DNA of 64,000 bases, taken from positions 806,001-870,000 of the forward strand of contig NHZP01000022.1 of assembly GCA_003313425.1 (NCBI GenBank), written 5' to 3'. Every line of letters begins with the position of its first letter. Position 1 is the stretch's first letter. Made by a program: the position numbers and the translations under genes. The DNA comes from Pseudopyrenochaeta lycopersici (lineage: Eukaryota > Ascomycota > Dothideomycetes > Pleosporales > Pseudopyrenochaetaceae). Positions 10,698 to 24,628 of the stretch are shown in pieces. The notes beneath the pieces are model-generated. The model was not told the DNA's origin. It ran no database searches and saw only the letters and a program-made list of their open reading frames with translations.

Positions 10698-11751
10698 AGT
10701 AGAGAGTAGTAGCTACTAAGTAGTAGCTAATATCTAGCTTAAAGATAAGGCAGTTATAGTAGGTTATAAGTTTCTTAAGGCTAAACTTAGTAGCAGTTTT
10801 AATATATTAGCTTATATAGGACTCTTACTTAGCAGTATATAGTAGCTATAAAGCAAGTAAATTTACAAGAGTCTGCTATAGTGATCTAAAGCTGTTACTA
10901 CTATTATTACCTTCTAGGCGCTTTATTATCTAATATAGTATTAATAGAAACTCTGTAAGCTTAGTAGCCTTATCCTACTCCTTATTATTTAAGCTATTAA
11001 ATAGAGAGTTATAGCTATTAGTACTAGTAGTATAGGTATTACAGAAGCGTTAGTTAAAGCTTTAGATAGCGTCTTTAAGCTTAAAGCAGTATTAGAGTAT
11101 AAGATAGATAGAATTCTAGCGAATGCTACTATCCTGCACGAGGTTAAGTGTGTTAAACTCGTGCAAACTCTCCTTATTATTTACTTTATACTATACTTAG
11201 TTAAATAGCTCGCAGCGCTTATATAATATATAAATAGTATTTATAAAGTTATAAAGCTTTCTAATAACTCCTTACTTCTAGAAAAGATCTAGCTACTCTA
11301 CAGGGCCTATAGCTGTAACCTAAGCCTCCTATTTATTTACTTCCTCTCTATATAAGGTAGCTTTAATAATAAAGTTTATAATATAACTAGTATAGTAGAG
11401 ACAGTAGTACAGCTTAAGGTTAATATTAGGATATTTATTAAGGGCTTAGATAAGTTTAGCGTTATTATTTATAGCGTTATTACCTATAAAGTATTAGAAT
11501 TTTAGTATAATATAATAGAGTTTAATAGTTTTAAGTATAATAGCACCTTAGGCACCCCTAGTATAGTTACTATATAAGTTTTTAAAAGCTGTAAGGACGT
11601 CTTATTATTTAAAATCTATATCTATAATTCTAAGTTATTATTTTATAATATTAGATCCTACTAGTTAATAAACCTACTGCCTGCCTATAATAGTAGGCAG
11701 TAAGTCTATTAATAAGACTAGCGTGCGCATATACTAGTAAAGTAAGTAATA
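10698..11751 (-). pseudogene. hAT transposase relic, C-terminal half
   Basis: Read on the minus strand with RIP stops allowed, the frame shows hAT transposase landmarks in order. First comes YFIGNNAINNNAKLI (family: DNA.NND near the second catalytic Asp; here Asn), then LVQDSSIRWNSIYLIL (RWNS motif) and KLKDAI. Next comes a KLTEFLLILYWIIKRLEG block, and finally LDISYYLVATTLY (family: P.YIAATVLHP). It stops abruptly at 10698 where Gypsy-2 begins, so the dimerisation domain is missing. The upstream part continues beyond Copia-A at 17162. It is not functional. Confidence 0.75.
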
Positions 11752-14700
11752 TGTTAGCTAACACGGTTAGGTTCTCACGTGCTCTGTTATCTACGCATTC
11801 ACAGGGTATATAGTTCCCTTGTGTCTCATTTGATAGTAAAAAACCTAGTTCCTCCTACCTGCTGCCCGCCAACAGTTATGAGCCCGGTTTTCACCTCCTA
11901 AGCTACGCAACTCTGCACAAATATAGCTTTAGACGTGTAACTAATAATAAATACGTTCACCTTTACCTGTTGTGTCTATTAATAGCTAGGTTAGCGTTAA
12001 AGACCTATATAGTTAATAAGTGTCGCTATTTAACTAGAACTGTTGCTCTCTGCATAGAGATTAGTTTAGTAATTAATTACTAAGATTACAATGTTGTACA
12101 ACAACGCAGGAGTTACACGAGTGACTGTTTTACTAGATAAACTAGCCAACTGGGAGTCGTAGTTCCAGCTTTCACAGGAGAAAGCTATTATAGATAGTAT
12201 TTAGAAGTACTATAACATCTTAAAACTAAAGGATAAGCTACTAAAGCTTATAGAGCTAAGTAGGCCGTTACCTAGCAATATACAGCTAGGAGCGACAGAG
12301 ATTAGCTAGCTAGACGCAGCTAAGAAGGCATTATACAGTAATCTCCTTTAAGACTAGAGATATAAAAGAGCAGAGTATATAAAACTAAAGTAGAAGGATA
12401 GTAAGCTCCTTCTTAATATTAGCTGTACGATTGCTGCTTAACACCTTTACCTTATTAGCAGAAAAGATAAGGCGTATAATTAACTAGTTACTCTTAAGAA
12501 GTAGTTTACGCTAACAGCTACCTTATAAAGTAGAGAGCTAACTATTAAATATTAAGCTCTACAGAATAGCCCTTAAAGTTAAGATCTTAAGTAATAGCTT
12601 AACGACTAGATTTATATTACTAACTAAGGCAGGGAGGCAGGTCTCCCTAAAATAATAGGGTATTAAGCTTAAAAGGATTTCCTAATATCTATTAAGATAA
12701 TTACCCCTAAATAGGCCGCGTCGTCGCACTATAACTTTATTAAAAAGGAGACCTTAGATAAGATAAATAAGCTTTAACCTCTAGCAGACTATATAGCTTA
12801 GTTTAGGGTCTATTATCAATAAATTAGGCCTAGTGCAACGTTACTTAGTACGTTTATAACACTTAGTATTTTAAACAGAATAAACTAGAAAGACTAAAAC
12901 AACTAGAAGGAGTAGAGATTATTAAAATCAGCTTATAAGCTTGAATATCTCTACAGAGGTATACATTAGTATAGGGAGTATTAGTACCTATTTCTAGATT
13001 ATCTAAAGAGACTAGAGAGCTTTTAACCTATTAAAGCTATATAGGATACGATAGCTAAGGCCTTAAAGAACCTAGAGTAGGTTAAAAGGATTAATAAGCT
13101 CCTCGCTCGTTATAGTAAGAAAATTAAGGGCGTAGATAAGCTAATAAGCCTTAATAGTAGAAAGGAGAGCTAGGGGAGCAGTTTTGCGACCTACAGCTCC
13201 TTCTCCGTTACTCAGGTGCAACTAAAAACGCTGCCAATAATTATTAATTAATAGATCCTTAACCTAGGCTTAAATATCTATATATGTAATTTAAAGAGGT
13301 TTAGCTAGCAAGAGACAAAGCAGGCGACAGCTCAGGAAACAGTGCTTGCAGGAGACTTAATTCTAGCAATACAGGCCTAGAGAGAGGTTGTATTTAAGGT
13401 TAATTAACTCTCTAGAATAAGTTAAATTAAGCTAACTAATATAGCCCTTATAGAAGGCTTCTTTACAAACGTTGTAAGCCTCTTAAGATACTAAGAGATA
13501 GGTATTTAGTTTAACTTAGGACAAGATATTATATATAAGCAGCATCTGTTAAACGTTACATGCCTACTTAGGTATAGAGAAGGACACTAGATTATTAATA
13601 CTAATAAGAATAATTATCTAGTACTAAGTAGCTTCGTAACAGCTCTTTAAGGAGCGTGTAAGGTCTTACGGGAAGATTAACGTCCAATTGCTACATCTTA
13701 TATTAAAGCTTATAAGATGTTTACAGACTTGAGTAAGGAGGTAATTAATTACTTAAATACGAACGTACGAGGAATCAGCCTTAAGCAAGGAGCTTAAGCA
13801 CCACAGCTGCGAGAATGCGAGACCTGCATTAAGTTAAAATTGACAGCTTAGGTTAGCAGGCGTTAATTAGATAATTAAGCTATAAGGCCTTTCTATAGGA
13901 TTGTAGTTAACCTTATATAGCTAATTCTAACAGGAGAAAAGTGCTATAACAGAGATTGTTACCTCCTGCATACTGTATACAAGTTCTTAAGGTAGTACGA
14001 GGCGATAACTCTTACTAATAAAACACTACCTATCGTAATAGCAGCGTTGCGAGCGCTAATAAATAAGATTAAACGCTAGTATAGATATACTGTTATTATC
14101 CTTAAGGTTAATAGTAATCGCAGGTACAGCTTACAGCTCTATAAGATCGCGAGGTAGGCTAGCCTTAAGGTTAAGCTTTAAGCCCCTAACACGCCTAAAC
14201 AGCTAAAAGCTATAGAGTAAGTAGGGAACGTAATTATAACAAGTGTAAGATTACTTTAAATTAAGGCAGGACTGCTAAAGTTACTATTAAATAAGCTAGC
14301 AGTTATAGCAGTATCAATTATTAATATTACTCCTACTAAGTTAATTGCATAGAAGATACTATATAAGCTAGTCTATAGCAGGCAGCCTTCAGTTACCTAC
14401 TTCTTATAGATAGGCTACAAAGCCTATATCCTAAATAAGAAGCTAAAGAAAGTAGATAAGCTTAAGTCTTATATATTTATAGGATACCTTATAGGGTATA
14501 ACTTAATAAATATCTTCCGCGTCTAGCTATTAAAGAAGAGCTAGGTAATACGCGTAAGAGACGTAATATTTTAGAAGAATAGCCTTTTTAACGACTATAA
14601 GAAAGCTAAGAGAGAACCTATCATATAAGAAGATATTAGCTATCTTAATATACCTTAGGTATAGGAGATAGAGGCTAATTAAGAGATACTATAGAACTAG

Positions 14701-17161
14701 AGGTATTAGCTTAATAATAAGACAGCTCGTTCTACAGAGATAGCTAAAAATAACACAGTAGCAGAGTTCTATAAGGACTAAGGCTTTCTACTAATACTAG
14801 AACTATTAGATTGTAGTACTATACTACCTTAATAAGAGGTAGACGATAATAGAGAATTAAGCTAAGCTGCAGAGCTAGTAGAATAAGTTAGTGCTAAAGA
14901 TTAAGGCACTAAGGAACAGGTTCAAGAACAGCTGCTTAATGAGCTGCAGACACATTATAAGGATAACACGTCTACAGTTACAAGTAGGCTAGATAGACTA
15001 CTTAGGCTAGCTGCAACAGGCAGGCGAGGCCGACCACGAAAGCTACCATCAGCGTGGCCTAGAGGATAGAGTAATACAGACAACTATATACTAGATTATT
15101 AGGAGAACAACGCACCTAGGATAACTAATCCTACTATTAGAAGTAGTAGTAATATTATAGAAAGGAAGAGAGCTAGGAAGCTAGCTAACCAGGCCCTAGC
15201 TACATACTATAGAGCATTCGCAGTAGCATTAAATCTAACAGCTCCTTTAAAGCTTATAGGTAAGATGCCTAGGTTAAGGCTATATCGTGACTAACTGCCA
15301 GAGCCGCCAAAGTAATAGAAGGAAGTAAAGGATTATCTATTTAGTGCTAAGTTTAGAGAGGCAGCATAAGCAGAGCTTAACAGCTACTAGTTAAAAGATT
15401 ACTTTAAGCGTACGGAGGTTACTATAATAATAGCAGATGCTAAGGTTCTACCCCTAATATAGGTATTCTTATATAAGTTTAATAAAGACGGGTACCTATA
15501 TAAGTTTAAGGCGCGTATATACGTATAAGGAGACCTACAGGAGGCATAAGGTAAGACGTATACTATAACGTTAGCTATTAAGGACTTTTAATCTCTTATA
15601 GTACTAGTAGCAGTATTTAACCTAAAGATATTTTAGTTTAACGCCCTAAACACCTTTCTTAACACTTAACTACTACTTAAGATATACTATTATACGCCTA
15701 AAGGGTTTACAGATAAGTTTAGTAAGCTTCTTAAGCTTTAGTAAGCGCTCTATAGCTTTAAGGAAGCACTACTACTATAGTGCTAGGAGCTCTTATTAAC
15801 TTTAAAGAAGCTTAGGTTAAGGCCTGTGCTAGGAGTACCGTGCCTATACACAAATAACTATCTAATTATCTTTTTCTATATAGATAATATTATTGTCCTT
15901 ATCTATCTACTTAATATAAGGTACTACTAGACGTTTAAGTAATAGATGCTTAGAACGTACAAGATCCAGAAGCTAGGCGAGCTAAAGTAGTTCCTTAGTA
16001 TCCGTGTAATCCGCGAGAAGCTTACTTAATTAATCTACCTAGTACAGGACTTATTTATTAATAAAATTATAGTAAAGTTTACCTTAAAGTCTAGCGTAAG
16101 ATACCTAGACGTACTACTAAGGGACAACGTCCTCCTGCCTTTAACAGAAGAATTAAGTACTACTTAAACATAAAAGTACTAGCAGCTAGTTAGATTACTA
16201 GCGTATATATTAATATTAACAAGACTAGACGTCGCAAGAGCGCACTTAATCCTTACACGCTACCTACAGAATCTAGGGCAGAAGCACCTATACGCTACTA
16301 ACTATGTGTAGAGGTACCTAATAGGTATAAAGTACTTAGCTATTTAAGCGTTAGGAGACATCTAGTACAGCATAACTAGCATTACAACGCTAGCTTAGTA
16401 AGAGCTAGGCTAAGAACCTCTCTTTTATAGTGTATTAGATACAGCCTTTACAGATAAGCCTAAAACTTATTAAAGCTCTTAAGGCTATATCTTTAAACTA
16501 TATAGACTGCCTATTAACTAGAAAGCAACAGTCTAATAATTAGTTATAAAAGTAACTACTAAGGCTAAGCTACTATCTCTATCCCTTACAGGATTAGAGA
16601 TAGAATAGTAGTAACGCTTCTTTTAAGCTATTTAATTTAGCCCTAAGTTTACACTAGCACTGTAGTGTAATAACTAGTAGACTATCTTAATCATAACAAA
16701 GGTAGTTAATAAGCTTCAGACAAAGCTAAAGCATGTAGACGTATACTATTATTAGTTACGTTAGGAGGTAGTAGAAGGCAGACTGTAGGTAGACTGGAAG
16801 GCTACTACAGAGATGCTAGCTGATAGCCTTACAAAGATCCTTAGTTAACAGAAGCATGCTAACTTCGTATAACAGCTAGGACTAAGTAACCTATCAAGGC
16901 TTCGAGAGGAGTCAGAGAGTACTGCTCTCAGTCTACAAGACCTAGGGGGGTGGTACTACTAACTACAGTAGAGGCAGACGCTTAAGGACACTTATTTATA
17001 GCTTTTGTTGCTCTTCATTCACTTAAGCTGGGGGGGTGTGTTAGCTAACACAGTTAGCTTCTTACGTGCTCTGTTATATAAGCATTTACAGGGTATATAG
17101 TTCCCTTGTGTCTCATTTGATCGTAAAAAACCTAGTTCCTCCTGCCTGCTGCCCGCCAACA
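11752..17161 (+). mobile_element. Copia-A: Ty1/copia retrotransposon, heavily RIPed
   Basis: 123-bp LTRs (11752-11874, 17039-17161), flanked by a perfect 5-bp duplication TAATA (11747-11751, 17162-17166). It is inserted into the hAT relic. A G-tract (GGGGGGGTG) precedes the 3' LTR. Same family as Copia-B (56587-63747). The LTRs begin with the palindrome TGTTAGCTAACA and are almost unmutated, while the interior is saturated with RIP. Confidence 0.93.
12091..16971 (+). pseudogene. Copia-A gag-pol polyprotein, RIP-inactivated
   Basis: From ATG 12091 to a terminal TAG (16969-16971) the distance is a multiple of three (1627 codons), so the original single frame is preserved and only point mutations break it. 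The order is gag-like region, integrase zinc finger (about 13700-13860, ECETCIK), integrase core, reverse transcriptase and RNase H. The reverse-transcriptase box at 15877-15888 reads YIDN, where Copia-B has YIDD. Stops are mostly TAG/TAA from Gln and Trp codons. The encoded enzyme would normally copy element RNA into DNA and integrate it. Confidence 0.85.
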
Positions 17162-18023
17162 TAATAATACTAATAAAGCTGTAATAGTTTAGAGATATCT
17201 ATATATCTAGCAACAGCGTAATCTTACTCCTTACTACCTATAGCAGCGCTATAACTTCTATATAATACTCTTCCTACGCTAAGATAATATACTTTAATAT
17301 TATAGAAAGTAAATTAAGTAGCGTAGTAAATAGAGGTACGTAATTCTATATAAGTAGACCTTAGGTTACTATGATAGTTACAGTACTAAAGCTAATATCT
17401 TATAAGATTACCTAATCTACTAGTATACTCTATAACTTATCCTCTTACTAAGGCGTATAAGATACTACTAAGCTTAAACTAGCAGCAGCTTTAAATAGAG
17501 ACTTAAATACAGCCTATATAGGCGATTCTAGAAGCTATCTAGTAGCAGGATTAACTTAGTACGCTATCCTTATATACTGCGTAATATATACTATACTATT
17601 AACGTTTTTAGTATTATTAGTACTCTTTATAAGGTAGCATAGCCTATAAAGCTAGAGCTTTATAGATAAACTATCCCTCTCTATATAAGTAAGCTCTACA
17701 CTAAATTACTATATATCTACCTATTTCTACCTACCTCTTAGCTTACTCTTATACCTTATGTAATAGCTTAATTAGGACCTAACTAGACGCTCTCTATTAC
17801 AGTATATATACTAGAAGTTAACCTTAAAACGCACGCTAGTAACGCTATAATCGCCGCTAGGATAGACCTAAGATAAGGTAGTATTAGATAAGAATATAGA
17901 GGTAGTTTAAGATTATAATACACGCCTGTTAAGAGCAGCGCTGCTAAACAAGCTTTATAAGGCTAAACTTAAAGCTAGAGATAGCGTGTATTAAGATTAA
18001 GTAAAGAACTAGTCTATAGTAAT
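17162..18023 (-). pseudogene. hAT transposase relic, upstream part
   Basis: Continuation of the minus-strand hAT frame interrupted by Copia-A. A readable frame with RIP stops spans the piece (for example SIYYATQFTFYNIKVYYLS), but I cannot place a BED finger or other N-terminal domain with confidence. It ends at 18023, where Gypsy-1b is inserted. Confidence 0.5.
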
Positions 18024-18415
18024 TGTTAGGATCTGAAATCCCAGTTAGGGAGGAAGTGCCTCAGGAACTGGCAACTAGTCAGGAAGCGCCAGTGTTCTAC
18101 CCTGTCACACATCACGTAACCGCTCGCTCCGCCAAGGACGAGCGCTCGTAACGCTCGCGGCGAGCGCAATAAGCGCGTTATATATATAGGTTACTATAAT
18201 AAACTCTTATAGCTTATTATATTTAACTTAATATTATACTCTATAGTATAGTAATAGTAATACTAGTTATTCTTAACCCTTAGTACTCTTTATAAAAGCG
18301 CCCTCTTACTATCTTAGTATTAAACCCTCTTCTATATAGTCCCTTACTCTATCCTAGAGAACTAACCTTATAGTCTTATTAGTTATCTTTACTAATAGCT
18401 TTTAAGATCTTTACA
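18024..18415 (+). repeat. 5' LTR of Gypsy-1b
   Basis: Begins TGTTAGGATCTGAAATCCCA, ends TCTTTACA. The first 150 bp are not RIPed. The 3' half is shared with the Gypsy-1a and Gypsy-1c LTRs. Confidence 0.9.
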
Positions 18416-20618
18416 CTTTAAATACTCTTAAGATAAGTAACACTTATATAGAAAATACAGTCTACTATACTACTAGACTAGGTAACGCTGTTACTAGGCT
18501 AGACCTCTTCTATAGTAATTAATTTAAGCGTAAAGAATAGCTACTTTAGTTTAACCTATTCTTTAAGTTTAATGCTACTACTATAGAAAATAATAACTAA
18601 GCGGTACTTATAACAAGCTACATAAGAGGCGAAGCTGCTAAATAAGTAAAGCCCTATTTAGTTAAGTACCTAAGTAAGGAGACTAAACTAAAGGAGTTAA
18701 TTAGTATATTTAAGGAAACTAGTAAGTTTAAAATACGCATACGCTAAGCGTTTAGGCTCCTAAATAAGACAACTATTATAGAGTAAAAAATCTAAAATAT
18801 GCAATAAACCTAGTCTACTACTAATTATACTAATAAGTTGTTAAGGTATACTAGATAAACTAACTAGAATAATAATACCCTAAAAACTATATATAAGTAA
18901 GGCCTAAAAGTAGATGTTTAGACTAAGCTAATACGCTCTAGTATAGGTGTTACGACACTAGATAACCTAATTAATAAAAGAATCTAACTAGATGTTAAGC
19001 TCTATAAGCTCTGTGTGCGACTTAAAGAGTAATAGTTAGGATAAACTAAAGAAGATAAGAGACCTTAGAAAGATTATCGCAATAAATTAAATAGTAGTTG
19101 CCTATAATACTAGTATTAGCTATAGAGAGTACCTAGATAGTATATATCTAGAGGACTTAAGGTAATATATCTAGATAACCTTAACAGAGGAAAGTTAGGT
19201 AAGGGTAGGAAGAAAAATAAGGAAATAACCTGTTTTAACTATAATAAGAAAAGCTACATAGCTAAGGACTATAGAAAAAAGAATAAGGTAACCTACTAGA
19301 TTAATATGTTAACTGCAAAAGATAAAAACAGTAATAATAAAACATAGGAAGTCGTCGCAACCTAAGAGGAAAGAGCCTAAGATACAGAGGTGTCGCAGCT
19401 ACCTCTCTAAGAATCTATTAAGAAAAGTATTCTAGGAACCTAGTATAGTAATAAGGAGGAAGAGAGTAATAGCTCTCTATCTCTAGTCTATAAAGACGCT
19501 AAGGAAGATCTTAGTAATACTATAAAACTCCTAACTAAAGAATAAAAAATAGGGAACTTCTAGAACTAATATTAACTAGGAACTTTAAGGCTATTAACGC
19601 CTATAGAAGCAGAAAAAGGTATAGTAGAACTTAACTACTAACTACGCGCGTAATATATATATAAAGTATAATATATTAACGCGCTTACTCTAGTAGAATA
19701 GGAAGTAGCTATAGTATAAGGAATAAGTAAATATTATTTTAGCTAAATAAGTAGTATAAGATATATTATAGGAATATTATAATTACCTTAAATATTATAT
19801 AAAGGTAATATAAGAATAAGTAGAAAGGGCTAAAGAAGTATAGTAACTTATAAGCGTTAGAGACGCTTCCTAGAAACTTTAATAAGCTAAATAAATATAA
19901 GCACTAAAACCCCTAATAGTTAAGACCCCTAAATACGTATTATAACGCTAAATAATGCTACTACTAATATAAGAAGATATTTTCTACGTACTAAGTATAA
20001 AAGACCTAGTATAGTAAGGGTACCTTTAAGTTAATACCTATAGTAAGATTATACTTATAGATAATAGGAAGTAAGACGCTTATACTTAGCTTAAATAATA
20101 ACTATATTAAGAGGACGATAAAGAAAACGTTAACCTCTACTAGTACCTTACAGAGGAAGAAGCTAGAGAATTATATAAGCACGCAGAGGCAGCTTAAACC
20201 CTGTATACTATACGCTAGGGGCTATAAAAGAGAATACTAGACTATCTAATAGACCTACGCAACTAACAACACAGTCTTATCTACTAGTCCTTCTGCACTA
20301 CAGACTTGTATATAATACACTATTTAAGTAAAATAGAATAAGGATATTTCCCTTATTTATTTTACTAGTGTAAATACTAATAGTATATCTATCCTAAAGT
20401 AAAATATAATAACTACCTATAGAATAAGGGGACTATCCTCTACTTCCTAGGGAATAATAATCCTGCAGCTACTATAGCGATGCAGCTTATCTTTAATAGA
20501 GAATATAATTAGTAGTAATAGCAAATATACCTTAACTTTAACTACCTTAAGTATAAAGACGTTAAGATAATAAATAAGTATTAGGAAGAACCTTTTTTAG
20601 ATTCGAGCCTACTAATAG

Positions 20619-21226
20619 TGTGCCGTTGCACAGGGTGCCTGGGCAATCAGGTGATGATAGGTTTCCTTTGTCAGCGAAATTTGGTGATAAGACTTGGAGA
20701 TGCGAGAGATCTCAACATCATGCACCACACACCACGATAATTCACTTCAAAACTGAGATTTTGCGAAGTAGCTAGTGCATTAGCTACATCAATTCAATGA
20801 GATTTCAGACCATTTCGCTTATTACTTTTGTGGAGGAAAAAAGGGAGAGCTTGGCAACAGTTACCCAGGTGATCTATGAGATGGACCACTGTTTTGTCTA
20901 GGAGGCTTTGAGAGCCAGCTATATAAAGGAGAGCTGAGCACGGCCTATTACAGGGGCCATTATACGGTAGGAGCGTGAGCAGCGTGTACGCGTGCGCGAG
21001 CGCGCACGTGATCGCGCACGTGAGGGCGCACGTGAGCCTACCGTACCCCAGGTCACAGCGCGTTGTTTGCAACAACTTTTAATCAGGCTCCATACTTACC
21101 TTCGTTTCTGGCAGACTGCACAGGCAGGGCTGCTCCTGTTATTCACGCACATTTGATTCCAGCGTCACCTCTCATTCACAACACTAGAACTGCGGGATTG
21201 TGCCGAACCACCTTATTAACTCTACA
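20619..21226. repeat. Solo-LTR-like insertion, family S2, containing a family S1 solo LTR
   Basis: Absent from the matching site of Gypsy-1a. Ends are TGTGCCGTTGCACAGG and CTCTACA, and the flanking duplication is ATAG (20615-20618, 21227-21230) or possibly AATAG. TG...CA termini, a short duplication and no coding capacity suggest a solo LTR of about 357 bp, itself interrupted at 20829-21074. GC-balanced and free of RIP. No second copy of this family is seen in the window, so the family assignment is tentative. Confidence 0.6.
20829..21074 (-). repeat. Solo LTR, family S1 (copy 2)
   Basis: 246 bp, TGTGGAGGAAAAAAGGG...TTTGCAACA on the plus strand, flanked by a perfect ACTTT duplication (20824-20828, 21075-21079). 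Nearly identical to the copy at 32228-32472 and lacking about 105 bp of the CACGTG array of copy 1. Not RIPed. Confidence 0.88.
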
Positions 21227-24200
21227 ATAGGTAAAAACTACAAACTCTATGTGCGACAGGCGTATAAGGACTCCTTAAGCTAAATATTAAGCTTAACAGA
21301 AGCTAGATAAAGGTACTAGTAGATTCTAGAGTATAACAAAGCTATATTTCTACGTAAGCGATAGAATAAGCTAGCCTTATCTTATTATTAAAATTAGTAC
21401 TATATCTATTAATAGTAGCTAATAGATAACTAATGCTATTAGAGTCTGTAATTACATATAAAGTATAGAATATATAACTTATTATCTAGAACGATAGGGA
21501 AATAATTAACCTAGACGTCTTTAGACTATTATAATATAACATAATACTATAACTCTTATAGTTAAAAGAATATAGTCTAGAAATAGATTAGAAAAAGAAA
21601 AAGTTCTTATTTAAATGCAATAGAAACAACGTAACTATAAGTAAGCCTACGCTATAGCTAAGTGCCTAGGTAGATAAGAAGATAATAATAGGAATTCTTA
21701 CTTTAAATAAGGACAACCTTAAGATATAAGAGTCTAACTTAGCAGGTACTAATAGGAGGCTCTTAGACTAATAAGCTAGAGTTAAGGAGTAAAGCGTAAC
21801 TCTAGTAATCCCTAATAAGTATAAAGAATATAAGTTACTTTTTTAGGAAGAGATAAGTATAAAAGTACTACCTAAATATTAACTTTAGAATTATAAGATT
21901 ATCTTATAGAAAGGAAAGTAACTAACTTTTAGCTTAATCTATAGTTTATTAGAAAAAGAACTTAAACCCTTATATAAATATATTAAGATAAACTTAAAGA
22001 AAAGATTTATTAGAGAATTATAGTTACTAGTAGGATACCTTATATTATTTATACTAAAGAAGAATAAGAAATTAAGATTATACGTTAACTACTAGAAACT
22101 TAATAATATTATAATAAAGAATTAATACTCTTTACTAAATATAGTAAAACTACAGAATTAACTAGCCTTTATAAAATTCTTTATAGTATTAGACTTAAGA
22201 AGAGCGTATAACTTTATTTATATAAAGGAAGGTAAAGAATAGAAGACTGCGTTTAAGACACGCTACAGCTACTATAAGTATATAGTAATACTTTTTAGTC
22301 TTAATAACGTACTAGCTATATACTAGGCACTTATTAATAACGTGTTAAGAGAACACCTAGATATATTTATTATCACATACCTTAATAATATCCTTATATA
22401 CTCTAATAATTTACAGGAATATATTAAGTACGTTAAAACAGTTCTTACCTGCTTAGGAAGATTTAGATTACTACTTAAACTTAAAAAATATAAGTTCTAT
22501 AAAGAAGAAGTTAAATTCTTAAGATATATAGTAGGTATATATAGAGTAAAGACAAGTAAAGAAAAAATAAGAGTAGTAAAAGAATAGCCTAAACCTAAAA
22601 TAGTTAAAGATATATAGTTATTTATAAGATTTATTAACTTTAACTAATAATTTATTAAGGGCTTCTCTAAGAAATCTATTCTACTTACTAAACTTATAAA
22701 GAAAGAAATGAAATAAGAATAGAGAAATAAATAAAGAAAAGTATTTTAGATGCTTAAGGAAGCCTATATTATACTACTAGTACTAATTACGTTTTAAATA
22801 AGAGAACCTTTATAGTTTAAAATAGATACCTTAGACCTTGCACTAGGTATAATAGTAAAATAAGAACGTAATAGAAAATAGTACTCTATCGCCTACTACT
22901 TAAGAAAATTTATAGACCTAGAAGAGTAGTATAACGTGCATAATAAAGAGCTTATAGTAGTTATTAACGCCCTTAACTACTACCAGTTCTACGCAGAGAG
23001 CTGCTTAGATTTTATAATATTTATAGATTATAAGAACCTAGTTAATTTTACTACTACTAAGACTTTAAACTAAAGACAGGTCTAATAGGCTAAAATATTA
23101 AGATAATATAAGTTTAAGATTATATACACGCTAGGAAAAGATAACAGTAGAGCTAATACTCTTAGCTGTAGATTAGATATTACAGGAATAAAAGTAATAG
23201 TTAGTAATGCTATCCTATAAGTAAACTAAGATAGAAGCCTAGAACCTAATAAGTTATTAAACAACACTATAATAATTACGTCTAAAGTATCTAAAGAATT
23301 ATAAGAAGTAATTATCTAATAACACTATAATAACCTAGTATATAGTTACCCTAGAATTAAAAGAACAATAGAACTTATATAGTAATACTATAGCTTTAAG
23401 AATATAAAGGCTAAGATTAAATAGTTTATTAAGAAATACGCAGACTATTATAAGAATAAATACAGTACCTACGCACTATATAGAGAAATATAAGCTATAG
23501 AGCTACTAAATAAACCTTAGGTAGACATTTCTATAGACTTTATAATAGGGTTACTACTATCTAAAGATCTTATAACAGGAATTAAGTATCACGCTATCTT
23601 TAACATAGTCTGTAGGTTTATAAAAGTAGTAGAGATAATACTATTTAGAAATAACTATAATATAGAATAACTAGCGTTTATTATTCTAGACAGACTAATA
23701 TAATACTATATTATACCTAAGTCTATTATAAGTAATAGAGATAAGCTCTTTATATCTAACTTCTAGTCTACATTAATAGCCGCAATAGGGATAAAGAGAA
23801 AGCTATTAATAGCCTATTACCTACAAACAGACAGATAAATAGAAAGAATAACAGAATAATAAAGACCTACTTAAGGATTTATAGTAACTAATAATAGAAT
23901 AATTAGGTTTTATTATTACTAATAGCACAACTAGCTTATAATAATAAATTATTAGAATTAACTAGAAAGACACTATTCTTTACTAACTATAAGAGACACT
24001 CTAATCTCTTTATAAAGTTATATCCTAGTAGAAAAGCTAATATAGCTATAAAAATAGCTAAAGAAATAAAGAAAATACACAAATAACTCTAAGAAAACCT
24101 TAAGAAAGTATAATATAATAGTATTTCTTACTAGAATAAGAACAGAAAAATAGCACCTTAGCTAAAGAAGGGGGATAAAGTATACTTACTTATAAGGAAT

Positions 24201-24628
24201 TTACGTAATGAATAACTGTTACGAACAGGAAGTGGGAAGGCGGCGGTTATGAGGATGAGGGAAGAGGCACGGACGGCCAGCGAGGAGACCGAGCCTCTGA
24301 ACCAACCGATAACGCCAGGATCATGTAATCCTAGGAAACCTACGCTAAGACGGACTATATCCTATGGGACGGAGACAAACCCAGAAATCCTAGAGGGGGC
24401 CTTATAGGAATCCTATAAGATAATCATGTATATAGACTCGCACAATGTGGCCCTACGGCACATTGTAATCAACTTAAGATAATCTATAAGTATACTACTA
24501 TTTAATACTTCTACTTTTAACCTAGCCTGCACATCTACAGAATACTCTAAAGATATTTACTAGTTAATACTAGTTACTTTATATTGTAACTACTTAATTA
24601 GATCTTTAATATTTTAATTACCCTTAAG

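Noticed and set aside
20794..21075. Open frame of 93 codons (and similar frames at 4321-4641 and 32204-32473) rich in LTCALTCA repeats
   Set aside because: These frames follow the S1 solo LTR and its CACGTG array; ends are set by the repeat and target duplications, not by coding signals.
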